Source: Musa acuminata AAA Group
Taxonomy: Eukaryota > Streptophyta > Magnoliopsida > Zingiberales > Musaceae
Assembly (NCBI RefSeq): GCF_036884655.1
Contig: NC_088340.1
Coordinates: 7,853,501-7,917,500, forward strand
Length of the DNA: 64,000 bases
Reading direction: 5' to 3'
Shown: in pieces, positions 34,136-45,920 of the stretch
How positions within the stretch are numbered: position 1 is the first letter of the stretch
How the letters are laid out: each line of letters begins with the position of its first letter
Translations under genes and position numbers: made by a program
The notes under the pieces: generated by a model
What the model was told of the DNA's origin: nothing
Seen by the model: the letters and a program-made list of their open reading frames with translations, nothing else
Database searches by the model: none

Positions 34136-36113
34136 AGCACTTCCCATCACTTCCATTCCAAGTCAGAATCATTCTTTCTTCTTGTTTGTTTCTTGATCTG
34201 TTTTTGTTTGAGGCTAAACGATGAGAAGTTAGCAGAAGTACTGAAAGAGTTGTGCAAGTTAATGTGGAAGATGATACAAAGGGGTGAATTCAGCTTAGAC
34301 AGACCCATTTTTTGTGTGTTTTGTTACTAAAAGCTTGCTTGTTATGAATCAAAGAAGAGGATACTGAGAGAATTCATGAACACATAACATATGCTTAGAT
34401 CTTACCAGGGAAGATTTTAGATTTAATGCTTTTTCTTTGGTCAAAAGCTGGTAGACTATGGACAGTTGGAGTGCAAAAAGATTGTGTTGTTGCTGTCAAT
34501 GAGAGAAATGTGAATGTCTCTGCTTGGAAAAAGATCAGATGAAGACCAGTACTGGTTCTTGGTGTTCCCTTGTTTAGATTGGTAAATGGAAATTGGAGGC
34601 CAGTTGGTGCCCCATCAAGAAGTTTCTTTTGAAGCTCTTTAAGTCCACACCATGGATCATCAAATAATATACTTGGTGGAACTTTGAGTTTTTATGTTGG
34701 GGGCAGTACTTTTTGATCAAATTCTTTGTTGAAACTTGAATTTGTTCAAGTTGAAAAAAGATTGGAGTGGATTTCTTTATGTATGATTTATAGTGTTAGG
34801 AGTTCTATTGGCAATCATATTGATGTTGGGCTTCAGATTTCACTCAGAAAAGATGTGTTGTTTTCTGATCTTTGAACAACCAGCTGGCATCCCATGTGAA
34901 GGTATCATGAAAGTCATGCCTTTCTTATGTCATAGAATAATTATGGTAGCTTCAACCATGGGTCATTTGAAAGATATTTCAATGAACAAAGATGATATAT
35001 ATAAAGAAGAAAAGAGAAAAGAAGATTAATATAAATAGAAAAACACACTAGTTCATAAGCAAATTCCAATACTAGCAAAATATATGTGTGCCTTCAGAGA
35101 ATAAGATTAAAATGATTTCAAGGAAGAAGTGCAAACTAAGTTGTAAGAACTAGTCACCATAATTGAGTGTAAATTGTAAGATAGGAAATGAAACTATGCT
35201 TCTCTACATGACAAAATAGACCTTCTTGTATGAAAAGAAAACAGCTGTGTCAGATGGCAAATGAGATCAGTTCATATATGCTTCTTATCATTGAAATTTC
35301 TGCTTCACAGTGAGCTGTGCTTGTATCTGACTTGGCTTTTGCTTCCTGACAGTAACTCTTTGTGAAACTGATAAGTAAACATTATACTCCAATTTGATTC
35401 TTTAATCTGCTGCATAACAAGGATAGAACTTGGCTTGAAGCAGGATTGATTTCATTCACAGTTTTCTATCTTCTGTAGCTTCCTCCTGATTCATCTTCTG
35501 AAATGGATGAGCATTAAGGATTTGAAAGTGCATAGTATGGTTAGTGATGCATTGTTTTGATGTGTCATAACATCCTGTCACTGATCACAGTGGGGAAGGG
35601 TTGCCTTCCTTGAGAACTGTTCTCAGTTAATGATATGACCTACTGCAGTAAAAGAAAACCTAATTAAAGAAAACAGGATTAACACATCTCAGCCCTTCTT
35701 CAGGCAGAACAGCTAAAACTTGGACTGAGCTGTGGTTGCTTTCAAGGAGAAAACCCATTCTATGCTTTGTTTCCAGTCAATTATTCCACAAGAATATATA
35801 GAGCTTAGTATTCAGATACACACACACAGTTATATTGAAGTACATAATAATACAGTGAGCAATAAATAATACAAAACTATTCTTAATCTTCTATTAATTT
35901 TTATCTCACAAATATATAACTTTTTGAGTATTGATTGATTAGTAGAACTAATCATGAATAACATACATTGAATTGGAAATTAATTCAACTTAAAATCTAA
36001 GATGTTAAATTATGGATAAAACTTTATATATGTTTTATCATCTGATTATTTTCATCCTTTTTCTTCCAGATGAATATTTTTCTGATGTCGCTGCTTGAAC
36101 AAACTTCCTCTGC
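34136..36113. other. TBL 3' flank and spacer
   Basis: T-rich 3' UTR-like sequence follows the TBL stop. Beyond about 34700 it is AT-rich with no recognisable gene; the frame at 34793-35029 has no family resemblance. Confidence 0.45.
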
Positions 36114-36123
36114 TCATAAATAG
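36114..36123 (+). promoter_or_regulatory. Possible TATA box of the MLP gene
   Basis: TCATAAATAG lies 206-215 bp upstream of the ATG at 36329, a plausible distance if the leader is about 180 nt. No other TATA-like element sits closer. Confidence 0.35.
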
Positions 36124-36328
36124 CCGAAGCCATGAATGCAGTCTACGTTTGTGATCCAGATCTCATGCTTCACAGAAATCCACCGACCGGGCATTCAAGA
36201 GCAAAGTGAAGTAGGTGGCAGCTGATGAGCCTCTTCAATGAGCAGTGCAAGCAACCGGAGCTCACACTCCCCCCTGCTTCCACTATATCTGCACTCCTCT
36301 ACTGCTTCATCCCCTAGCATCATCATCC

Positions 36329-36859
36329 ATGGCCTCCACGGCTGAAGTGTTAGTGGCGGTGAAGTCCTCGCCGGACAGGTTCTGGGAAGCCATCCGCGGC
36401 TCCACCGAGCTCTTCCCCAAGGTCTTCCCCGAGCAGTACCAGAGCATCGAGATCGTCGAGGGCGATGGCCGCAGCGCCGGCACCGTCCGCCTGCTAAAAT
36501 ACGCCCAGGGTGAGCACCCACCAATCCCAACCCCAGTCGGTTGTCCTCGTCGTGATCCACCGTGAAAGAGTTGTTGGGTGGGTGCAGGAGTTCCACTGGT
36601 GACGTTCGCCAAGGAGAAGATCGAGGAGGTGGACGACGCAAGCAAGCAGGTGTCGTACAGCCTGATCGACGGCGAGCTGGTGAGCTACTACAAGAACTTC
36701 AAGGCCAGCCTGAAGGTGGAACCCAACGGCGACGGCAGCCAGGTGAAGTGGTGCATGGAGTACGAGAAGGCCAACACAGAGGTCCCTGACCCGGACCTCG
36801 TCAAGGAGACGGCGACCAAGACCTTCAGTGCCTTGGATGAGTACCTCGCCAAGAACTAG
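36329..36859 (+). CDS. Bet v 1/MLP-like protein, two exons, 150 aa
   Basis: The CDS is join(36329..36509,36588..36859), with a 78-bp intron (donor GTGAGC, acceptor GGTGCAG). The product begins MASTAEVLVAVKSSPDRFWEAIRGSTELFPK. It contains the glycine-rich loop EGDGRSAGTVRLLKY and ends KETATKTFSALDEYLAKN, the long C-terminal helix of the fold. The intron sits at the conserved family position, after the YAQ of the strand that follows the loop. The overall pattern is most like MLP423-type major latex proteins rather than classic PR-10. These are small cytosolic proteins with a hydrophobic cavity that binds lipids or steroid-like ligands, some linked to stress or hormone responses. The length is normal (about 150-155) and the frame is intact. 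Confidence 0.9.
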
Positions 36860-39034
36860 GAATGCTAAGAATGCTATGGCAGTGAGAATAAAGCCAAGAA
36901 CGACATGCCTGTGTCATGGCCGTGCTCGGCAATGGGATCTTCTGGTGTTGGAATCATCAGCTGTGTGCTCGTCTTTGGATCAAAACTAAAAACAATGGAA
37001 CTGATTGAAAGAACAACTAAAATTTCAGTCACAAAGAAAAGGTTTGGATCAGATCATATAGGTAAAAAAAAGTTAGTAGATTTAATGAAATCAAAACAAT
37101 AATAAATATGTCATATTCTACTTAAACGGGGAGAAGATGTTCAAGTTTTTCTCTCCCAGTTCTAACATCATCTTCCATTTGAGTCCTCTCTGCTCCTAAC
37201 GAGCAAGCTTCCAGTAGTGGTACTGTGACATCGACCAAATCTCGATTGATCTCTAAATTTCTAACATGTCAATTGTTATAGAGAAAATTCATGCCGATAT
37301 GAAGTGCATCAGATCATACAGAGGAAGCAAAGAAATCACTAAATGTTGCAACAAATTGACAGAGCCACAATCTTGTTCTGGAAGATCTTTATGGCTTCCT
37401 CCTACCAAAGTGATCATGAAAACAACCAAACGACTGGTTTTTCCACACAAAGTTACTGTGCATTGCTGAGGGTTTGTTGAATAGAAGGACAAGAGTAATA
37501 GCCATGGGTCCATGCTCAACATGAATTATTGAAGTAACAAAGAGACTTGCCATTTTAACTAGTTCAAAAATGAGTCAAAGAATAGAGAAAAGCTAACACA
37601 AAAGACTGATGAATCTGTAAATTTATGAGTAAAAGGTTGTAATATCACTATTGGAGGAGTGCCTTCTTTATCTTTGCTCTTCTTTTACAATCTTCTGTAG
37701 TCTGAGAGACATGACATTGCTGAGGACAAGTGCCAGTAGAAGACTACATAATGCATAGGCTTTGTCCATAAATTTCTTGTGGTGGAGGCCTTCTTTGCTT
37801 GTTACTATCAGAACCTAATATTGAACAGGGTGAGCCAAATTTTTGCCATACTTGCTGCCTGAGCATATAATATGTTGGGGAGCTTATGAATTCCAACCAA
37901 ATGAGAATCATAGCTTGGTTAAAATATCCCATATCAGATTGATTTTATATACTACTTGAGATGGCCACAACATCTCTTACTGAGATGAGGTAGATTGACA
38001 TGATAATTACTCAAATGAAACTCTATCAATACCCCTTCTTCTCTTACTGTCCCTTATTTAGGAACATGTATGCATGACCCTGTCCTTGGCAAAGCTGGCT
38101 GTACTCTTGGATGGATGACAACTTTTGCTACATGTGTTTGGCAATCTATGGCTATCAGGGAGAGGAGTCACAGGATCATGCAGGTGTAGGGTCAAGAGCA
38201 TGGAGGTGATGTTCACTAGACTTTGGATCATGTGGTGTTGTCTCTCCCTTCCATGATCATGTGATGTTCCTTTATTTCGAAAGGTCAAGATCAGGGACAT
38301 TAAAGTTGTTATCACCTCCGAAATCACTCACTGGCCACCATGCAATCCCAGAAAACAGGACAGAATCTGCCCCATTTCTAGTGGCTCAGAGACATCTCTT
38401 CTTAGATGGTCCAAAGACAAAAGTTCATCACAATGCATTGCACATCAAAGATTGACTAGTATGACAACAACATTATGATCCTACCAAAAATAATAATGGA
38501 GAAGAAAAAGAGCATTCCTTTAGACTTTTGATATATTTTCAGTTCTATGTGTTTTCATCTTGTAAATTATGCAGATGATTGTGATGGAAAGAAGGTTCTC
38601 TTCAACTATTTTGAAGCCTTTTATTTGTTCTTTGGCTAATCCTGAATCATCCTTTATATGAACTCAAGCATAATTAGATTATGCTACTCCATCTACTAAT
38701 GATATATATGTGTGAATTATGCATGGATATCATACACACCTCTTTCTCCCTACATTTATATGCACACAATTCATTAAGATTTTTGTACATATATGAAGAC
38801 AGATGCCAAATGAATATATCATCTGCGCTCTTTACTACTCTACGGAATATTTTGACTATTATCATGTCATTTCTTAAAGGCATAAGTGCAGATTCCTTGA
38901 TGGTGATAGAGAAAGAGAGAGACCTCTGTTGGATGGAAGCACCTCAATTTTTATTTCTGAACATTGCTCATTCAGTCTACATTTTTTTTATTTGTCCTCC
39001 CTCTTAGTTATTCCCTAGATTAGATCTCCTTCTC

Positions 39035-39036
<2 letters not shown>

Positions 39037-39084
<48 letters not shown>

Positions 39085-39115
39085 TTATATGTATATATAT
39101 ATATATATGTATATA

Positions 39116-39162
<47 letters not shown>

Positions 39163-39311
39163 ATATATATACATATATATACATATATGTATATATATGT
39201 ATATAAATATGTATATATATACACATATATGTATATATATACACATATATATGTATATATATACACATATATATGTATATATATACATATATATATATAC
39301 ATATACATATA
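39037..39311. repeat. 275-bp AT microsatellite with hexamer and ~23-bp higher-order patterns
   Basis: It begins as pure (AT)n, passes through a run of GTATAT hexamers (about 39120-39157), and then shows a repeating block of about 23 bp with TATATATACACATATATGT (about 39216-39290). The tract gives open Tyr/Ile/Met-only frames on both strands that are not genes. Confidence 0.92.
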
Positions 39312-41703
39312 GGTAATTGGAAACATTTTTAACTGTGGTATTTGATTGCTGCTTATTAGTGCTATGATGAGATAAGATTGAGGGAATTAATGCATAAATT
39401 GCAAGACATCTGCATGGCAGAGGCCATAGTTGTCTCCAGGAACTGTAGCAGTTTCCAAAGTAAAAATTTCCCATTGGAATGTGTTGCAGGAATCTCGAAG
39501 TAGATATAACTATTTTGCATTGAATTTGTTCATACTAAAATGATCTACAAATTTGTTCAGGAACACCATCAGACACTTCAAGAACATAATAGAGAAATTT
39601 GGATAATTTCAAGTTAAGAAAACTTATTCTTAATGCTCATGGACTTGATTATTTCAAGATCAATATAAAGTTCCACCATGAACTGAAATAAGTGCTTGGG
39701 CACATAAAACTGCAGTATGATTCTACTTTGTAACTCATTGCTGGATGGCACTTCTTTGATCTCCTCAGAGGAGGTGTCATGTTCAACTTTAGGTTGGTGT
39801 TTCCGCAGCATTTGATGACAATCAACTTTTTGATGGTGCTTCAATTATAGTTCATTAAGATAAGAGAGAGATTGAGAGCTCTAGCTATTTTATTTAACTC
39901 AGTAGTGGAACCACACATCATTGTTTAAGATCTAGGCAGATTGATTGAGGACAAACAACCACCATCATGTGTGTCTCAGCCTCCAAATAGATTATTTCAG
40001 ACATCTATGCATGGGGCTTATTTTGATTACATCAGACCAACCTGAAGATGATTTATAGACAAAATTAACTGGAGTTGCTCCAAAACTTGCTTTGTCATGC
40101 CACATGAACAGGATATTTGACTTCAGATTCCATGATGAATGCATTAGTTGAACTTGAGATGTAGCACATATGTCAGTGATGATATGTAGTAAGAGATATG
40201 CAAGAAAGTTCAACTTATTTTAATGATTCATATTATCAAGACCACTTTAGTTGTGTGAATTTTTCTGTTTGATCTCTTCAGTATGATTGATCCAGAAAAA
40301 GTCTACAGATCCGTCACCTGATCTAAATTCATTCAGGCTTAGGTTGTTGAGCTGTCTTGATTGCTCAAACTGGTTTGCTGATCCTGAAATCCAATTGCAA
40401 AACAAGTTGCAGACAAGCCTGCCTTGCTTTCATCATTATTTGGATCTTGAAGTTGTCTGAGAACTCTTTCTGTGTTCAGCTTCTGTCATTTGATAGGGAC
40501 ATGCACCTTCACAAATAATTCCATGAATTTTTCTATCTTGTATCAATTAGTTCCCACAATTACCATGAATTCATTTCGCATCCACTTATTTTTTTATATA
40601 ATCTTTCTCTCTCAAGAAATTTTTTGTAGGCTTGAACTAAAGGACAAAGTGACAAGGCATGGACACATGATTACACTATAATCACTAAAGTACTGGTTGT
40701 GGTTGGTGGAATCTCTCGGCTGCATTTTGTGCCATCAAAATTCCAGGGTGAAGCCTTTCAGATTTCAATTTCTTCTTGACCAAGAGAGAGGGTCAATGGC
40801 CATCCAAATACTCCAAAAACAAGCCGAAAAATGTCGACATCGGATGAGATTACTGTTGCTGCAATGATTGTATTCAGCTACTTAATATTCTAATTCTCCA
40901 TTTGGATTGATAATTATCTTGCCAAGTGGAAGAGGTAAAGTTGGCCATCTATTCATTGTTTGGAAGATGACATACAGACTAGCTAGAAACCACACATAGG
41001 TGTTTGGTCTCTCTTTGTGGTCTCCTTTCAACGATGGTGACATAGAGGGGAAGGGACTGATTCATCATGCAACTTGTGGGAAGGGTGCTTGGTGGGCCAG
41101 ACACAGATCTTTCACATAGGAGAAGAAGATATGGGTTGAAGAGTTCATGCAAGTTGCAGCAATCTACAGATATCCACCCTGTGATAAGTCCTACACTCTG
41201 TTTCACCCTTGCAATTCATAGAGAGAGTAAATTGGATAAGAAACTACCACATCAAATAAATAGGAAGCAAATCCTCATTTCTCTTTCATTCACTCAGTAG
41301 GCAACATGAACAAAACTTTCAGACTGCTGCACTCCACAAATCTGTACTTCAAAGATGATACTGAATCTTACAAGTAACAGCATGCAGCATAACTCATGAA
41401 ATCTACAGTATATTTTTCTCATGCTGTTCTTGCCGTAAGTTTGCATATGAACTTGCAAACAAGCTATATACTTGTTGATCACCACTACAACTCATGAAAG
41501 CTACAGTAATACACCTGCTTAAAACAGGAAAATAAAATAAAATAAAAATCAGTGGGAGGTGTCAAGTACAAGTTGCTTTTTTTTTCTCATCCTGTTTTGG
41601 CTTTGAGTTCTATACTTTTTCATCCCAGTCTTCACCACTTAGCCTAAATAAAATTTGTGATAAAAATGAAAGGAATCCTCATTCGCAAATGCTGTGAATG
41701 CTG

Positions 41704-41704
<1 letters not shown>

Positions 41705-41748
<44 letters not shown>
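41705..41748. repeat. (ATT)14 microsatellite
   Basis: A pure trinucleotide run in the spacer. Confidence 0.95.
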
Positions 41749-41749
<1 letters not shown>

Positions 41750-42210
41750 CTGTCACTACTTGTAATAAATGCAGGCCAAGTTGCTGAAAAGACATAAAAG
41801 CTAAAGAACAGAATAGTGCATGAATTTTTTTTCTAATCATGGTTTTCTAATGATGACAAAATCTTAATGGTAGATAATAAGCTAATGATTTCTGTTTTCG
41901 TCTTATATTAATTACCCTTATGAAAAAAAAAAAGATAAATAATACATTAATCAGTTGAAATAGTATTACATATTTATGTCTCACAAGTATCACTCTCATT
42001 AGTATCCATCCAAATAAAATTAAATACAAACCATGGTTATCATTATGAATTTGAGTTTTTATCATTTTGTAAAAATATTGAACACCTAAAAAACATTTAT
42101 TATTCTCATGAATTATTTTATTTCTTTTTCTTTTCACTCCACGTTTTCATCTTTGTAAAAATTATGTAATTTACGTTAAGCTTAAGTTTAGATGAGTAAA
42201 TACAAGGATA

Positions 42211-42212
<2 letters not shown>

Positions 42213-42278
<66 letters not shown>
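42213..42278. repeat. (AT)33 microsatellite upstream of the 43330 gene
   Basis: A pure AT run ending about 30 bp before base composition switches to GC-rich promoter DNA. Confidence 0.95.
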
Positions 42279-42283
<5 letters not shown>

Positions 42284-42309
42284 CCTTGGATTATGTTTGG
42301 GCGCGTCAG

Positions 42310-42318
42310 TGACGTGGC
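42310..42318 (+). promoter_or_regulatory. ABRE/G-box-like TGACGTGGC
   Basis: TGACGTGGC matches the ACGTGGC core bound by ABRE-binding and other bZIP factors. It lies about 325 bp upstream of the TATA-like element and inside the GC-rich promoter block 42290-42850. Confidence 0.4.
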
Positions 42319-42635
42319 AATTTCTCCACACAAAAACCTAAGCGTGACTGCATAGAAGACTTGGCCCGCTTGTGGGTCCCACCTTGTTTGACGCCTGCGA
42401 CCTTACTGCCTACGATCTATCGTTGATCTTATAAATCTACGGTTGTAAACGCGTCGCATACGATCATCTATGCGCGGATCCCGGAAGACGATGTCGTCCA
42501 CTCGCGTAAAGGTGTCGCTAGTGGTGCGATCTGGGGCCCCTCATCAGACGGCCTAGATCATCGAACGGGAGTGTTCTCGAGGATCTAGTCCGTCCATCGC
42601 TATATCGCGAAACCCGAAGCAGCATATCGGATGGC

Positions 42636-42643
42636 TATAAATA
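42636..42643 (+). promoter_or_regulatory. TATA box of the 43330 gene
   Basis: TATAAATA in a GGC-TATAAATA-TCC context, at the start of a GC- and CT-rich leader. The leader to the ATG at 43330 would be about 660 nt, so a leader intron is possible, but no convincing splice pair was identified. Confidence 0.5.
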
Positions 42644-43329
42644 TCCGAAGAAGACGACGACGGCCTGCACATCCTCTCCACTGCTGGTGTCTCTCAGCCT
42701 TACGTCTGCCCCCACTTTACTCTTTCCTTCTCTCTCATCATCACGTCCGGCCTCGAGCCGGCGATCTCTGACTGAAAGGACGGCGCGGCCGCCGATGGCC
42801 TGAGGGCCGCCGCATCCGATCATCACGTCGGCTCCGATCTTGTCGGATTGGGATTTAGATCGTTAGGAAGCAGCTTGTTTTGTTGATCTGGATCTCTTCT
42901 CGAAGGCTCATCTATTGCGGTGTTTTATGTGTTCTTGGAAAGAGCTTTCATTGGGCGACAGTTCTTCAAGGGATTTTAGTTCTGGCGCTATTTCGGAGAT
43001 CTTTTATGATTGATAGTTATGCTTATTTTGACTGGTGTTGTTTGGGAGATTTCCAATTTCGTGGTCGATTTTCGAGAGAAAAAATGGGACTTTGCTGATA
43101 ATTTTTTAACTCAAGGTGTAATTTTTTTGTTAGAATGGAGGTGATTTTGTTCTGTTTACGTGAAATTTTGATTTTTTTGGGGCGGATTAGTGTGTTGAGT
43201 TGATTCTTCTTGATTATTTTTTGAAGATTGCAAGACATCTGTTTTCTTCTCGATAATCTTCATAAAATCAGATCAGATGGCGAATTTGGTGGGGTGATTG
43301 GATCAAGATAAGGGTTTTTTGTGGAGAAA

Positions 43330-44853
43330 ATGGCAGTGGCTTTCACTCGTTTCTCTGGCTGGATCTGGGGTGGGAAAGATTATGAATCCTCGAATTCCCT
43401 GAGTGCTTCTCCTGATCTCTCGTCGGGGTTTAGAGAGCCAGATTACTTGAAGTTTCCGCCAGTTAGTGGGCCTAGGATAAGGTCGAATTCCAGAAGAATT
43501 AAGAAGAAGTGGCAGAGCCGGGAAGAGCGGCGGATCGATAAGGAGTATGACATCGTCCTTGTGCCCTCGGACGGTGGGTGCATGTCGGGGTCGGAATCGT
43601 CAGATTCCGATTGGTCGATTGGGTGGTTAGAGCCTCATGCGCCTGAGTTCCAGAGTGACAGTGAGACCGAGAACAGCAGCTTCGCTGTCTTGGTCCCGTG
43701 CTATGGGCGTGGTCGTTGTGAGCAGGTGGAGAGCTCCAAAACCCATGTCTTGGGAGCAGTTGATCGTTTGGACGATGATCTCTCTGGTGAGATATGGTGG
43801 TTCTACATGTTGCACAAACTATCAGTTAACTATTACCGATATCTTGTAGTTCGAGATATGAGTCTCCTTCCATGCATTATTTAATCTTCTAAACTTAGTG
43901 CTAGATTTGTTTAAGTTTATGTTGTTGCATTGTTTATGATGGTTTCATGCTTCCTTGTTAGACAAGTTGTGTATTGTCAAGGTACACTAATTTTATTTCT
44001 TTTTTTTCCTTTTTCACAAAAGCACAAGTGGTGATGAGGGGATTGGAGCTCAGGCCGTCAAAGGCTTTCCCTAGCCAGTGCCTTAAAAGTGCACTAGTTA
44101 ATTAATGGACTCCTAAAAGCCAAATCTATGGCCATTAAGACATATCAAGTTTACATGAGATACAAGACCAGGAGATGCAGGACAAGGACATTGTTGATTT
44201 ATTTTACTAGACTTTTTTGAAATATTTCCTTCTATAGTTTATTTTTTGCTTCTTTAGGCAAGTAAATATGCATGCGCTGAGCTGTTCTACCTGAAAATGC
44301 CATATTTGGCATTGATTCCATTGTTTCATAGCTCTATTCGGCTGAATAATTTGCATTCAGATGATTCCACTGTCATTGAGGGCCAAAAGGAGTATATACC
44401 TTGATTAGGTTGTTGGTGCTACTTGTCTTGGTCAAATGCCTTGAGGTCTTTCACTTTAGTTGTTTCATATGTTATGTGCTTTCTAAGATCTTGCCTTGTT
44501 TTGGTCTTTTTTCCTGGGTTATACCTTTTTCTTTTGGCCGTCATATAAAAAGGTTGATTCTTCTAAATGCCTAGGACCCTGCTGGGAAGCTCAGTAATTA
44601 GAAATTTCATTTTCTTTTTGTTCTCGTATAAAAAGCTTGAATGTAATTAGATTTTGTTAGATTCTGCTTTTTTTTAGTTACTGAAATCTTCTTTCCTGGC
44701 AGCAATTTCTGTCTATCTTTTCATTATTTAAGCATACATGTGAAATTCTATTGTAAACAGTTCATGTCATTGAACGACTATTCTAATATCATTTAAAATT
44801 TTATTGGTGCAGATGGCAAGAAGTACATAGAAGAATGGCTTTCTTCTCTTTGA
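43330..44853 (+). CDS. Conserved plant protein of unknown function, two exons, 165 aa
   Basis: The CDS is join(43330..43786,44813..44853). Exon 1 starts MAVAFTRFSGWIWGGKDYES. It carries the family's most conserved block, RRIKKKWQSREERRIDKEYD then IVLVPSDGGCMSGSESSDSD and WSIGWLEPHAPEFQSDSE, followed by SSFAVLVPCY. The donor GTGAGA at 43787 and acceptor TTGGTGCAG ending at 44812 join a tiny last exon encoding DGKKYIEEWLSSL and a stop. I recall homologues in many land plants ending with the same GKKY.E.WLSSL motif, which supports the splice. The protein is basic in the middle and acidic around the SES/SDS run; it has no membrane segment, signal peptide or known catalytic motif. The start at 43330 is the first ATG in frame. 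The intron is 1026 bp. Function is unknown. Confidence 0.85.
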
Positions 44854-44991
44854 TGTACCCAACTATGTGATAATTAATTGATAGCTTGGCCTTACAAGAT
44901 GTTATTGAAGACCATCAGCTTTTGTCATTCTATAGTTAAAATTAGAGAAAAAAAAGAGAAAAAAATTCAGTGAGAAAGAAGAACAATCATG

Positions 44992-45920
44992 AAGCAATGG
45001 AGTGTCATAGCACATAAAATTCCTGCTGGATATTCGCTTGTGATCTTTTTTGGAAGCAAATTATTTCTTATGTTTGGAAGGAAGGCAACTGGAGAAGTTA
45101 AGGTAGTATTGGAGTTTGCAATTTCAAGAAGCTTCGGATTATTAAGCAATGGAATGTCTTAGCGCATAAAAATCCTGTTGGATACCACTCACTTATGATA
45201 TTTTGGAGTCAAATTGTTCTTACAACTGGAGAAGTTAAGGTAGCAACTGAGTTTAGCAACTTCAGGAAGCTTCATATTGTTTTGATCATAACCATGAAGC
45301 AATGGAGTGTTGTAACACAAAATTCCTGCTGGATACCATTCGGTTGTGGTACTTTTGGAACCAATTGTTTCTTTCAGCTGGAGAGAAGGCAACTGGAGAA
45401 GTTATGTAATGGAGTTTTGCAACTTCAGGAAGCTTCTGATTATTAAGCTATGGAATGTCTGAGCACATAAAATTCCTGCTGGATACAATTCACCTGTGAT
45501 ATTTTGGAGTCAAACTCACTACTGGAGGGACGGCAACTGGAGAAGTTACAGTGGCAATAAATTTTTGCCACTTAGGAAGCTTGAGATTATTTTCACCATA
45601 ACCATGAAACAATAGAATCTCTTAGCGCATAAAATTCCTGTTGGATACCATTCCCCTGTGATATTTTCGAAGCAAATTGTTTCTCACAACAGCAGAGAAG
45701 GCAACTGGAGAAGTTAGGGTAGCAATGGGGTTTTTTAACTTGCGGATGCTACAGGCTACTATAACCATGATTATGAAGCAAAGGAGTGTCTTAACCCATG
45801 AAACTCGTGCTTATGATTTTTCCAGAAGCAAATTGTTTTTCACAACGGGAGAAAAGGCAACTTTAGAAGTGTAGCAATGGAGTATTGCAAATTCAGGAAG
45901 TTTCAGATTATTTTGACTGG
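44992..45920. repeat. Six-unit tandem array, unit about 148-169 bp, partly dimeric
   Basis: The anchor AAGCAATGG (with variants) recurs at 44992, 45144, 45297, 45445, 45607 and 45776. Each unit continues with GTCT-AGC-CATAAAATTCCTG, CTGGATACCATTC, GTGATATTTTGGAAGCAAAT, TGTTTCT-CAAC and GGCAACTGGAGAAGTTA. It then has GTAGCAATGGAGTTT, GCAACTTCAGGAAGCTTC and either ATTATTAAG or ATCATAACCATG. Units 2 and 4 have the ATTATTAAG junction; units 1, 3, 5 and 6 the CAT..CCATG-type junction, so the first part reads A-B-A-B. The array starts about 140 bp after the stop of the preceding gene and may lie in its 3' region. The family is not recognised, and no frame stays open through it. Confidence 0.88.

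Larger units (their letters stand above)
36860..42300. other. Spacer of 5.4 kb; microsatellites only
   Basis: AT-rich throughout. Beyond the MLP 3' flank I find only the repeat tracts listed separately. Frames at 38681-39007, 39614-39844 and 40979-41206 are short, opposed by equally long frames, and resemble nothing known. Confidence 0.5.

Noticed and set aside
39020..39474. Long open frames of Tyr/Ile/Met/His on both strands
   Set aside because: They are translations of the AT microsatellite, present in several frames at once.
44992..45920. CRISPR-like array
   Set aside because: Units are about 155 bp and diverged along their length, with no short identical repeats separated by unique spacers; eukaryotic context.
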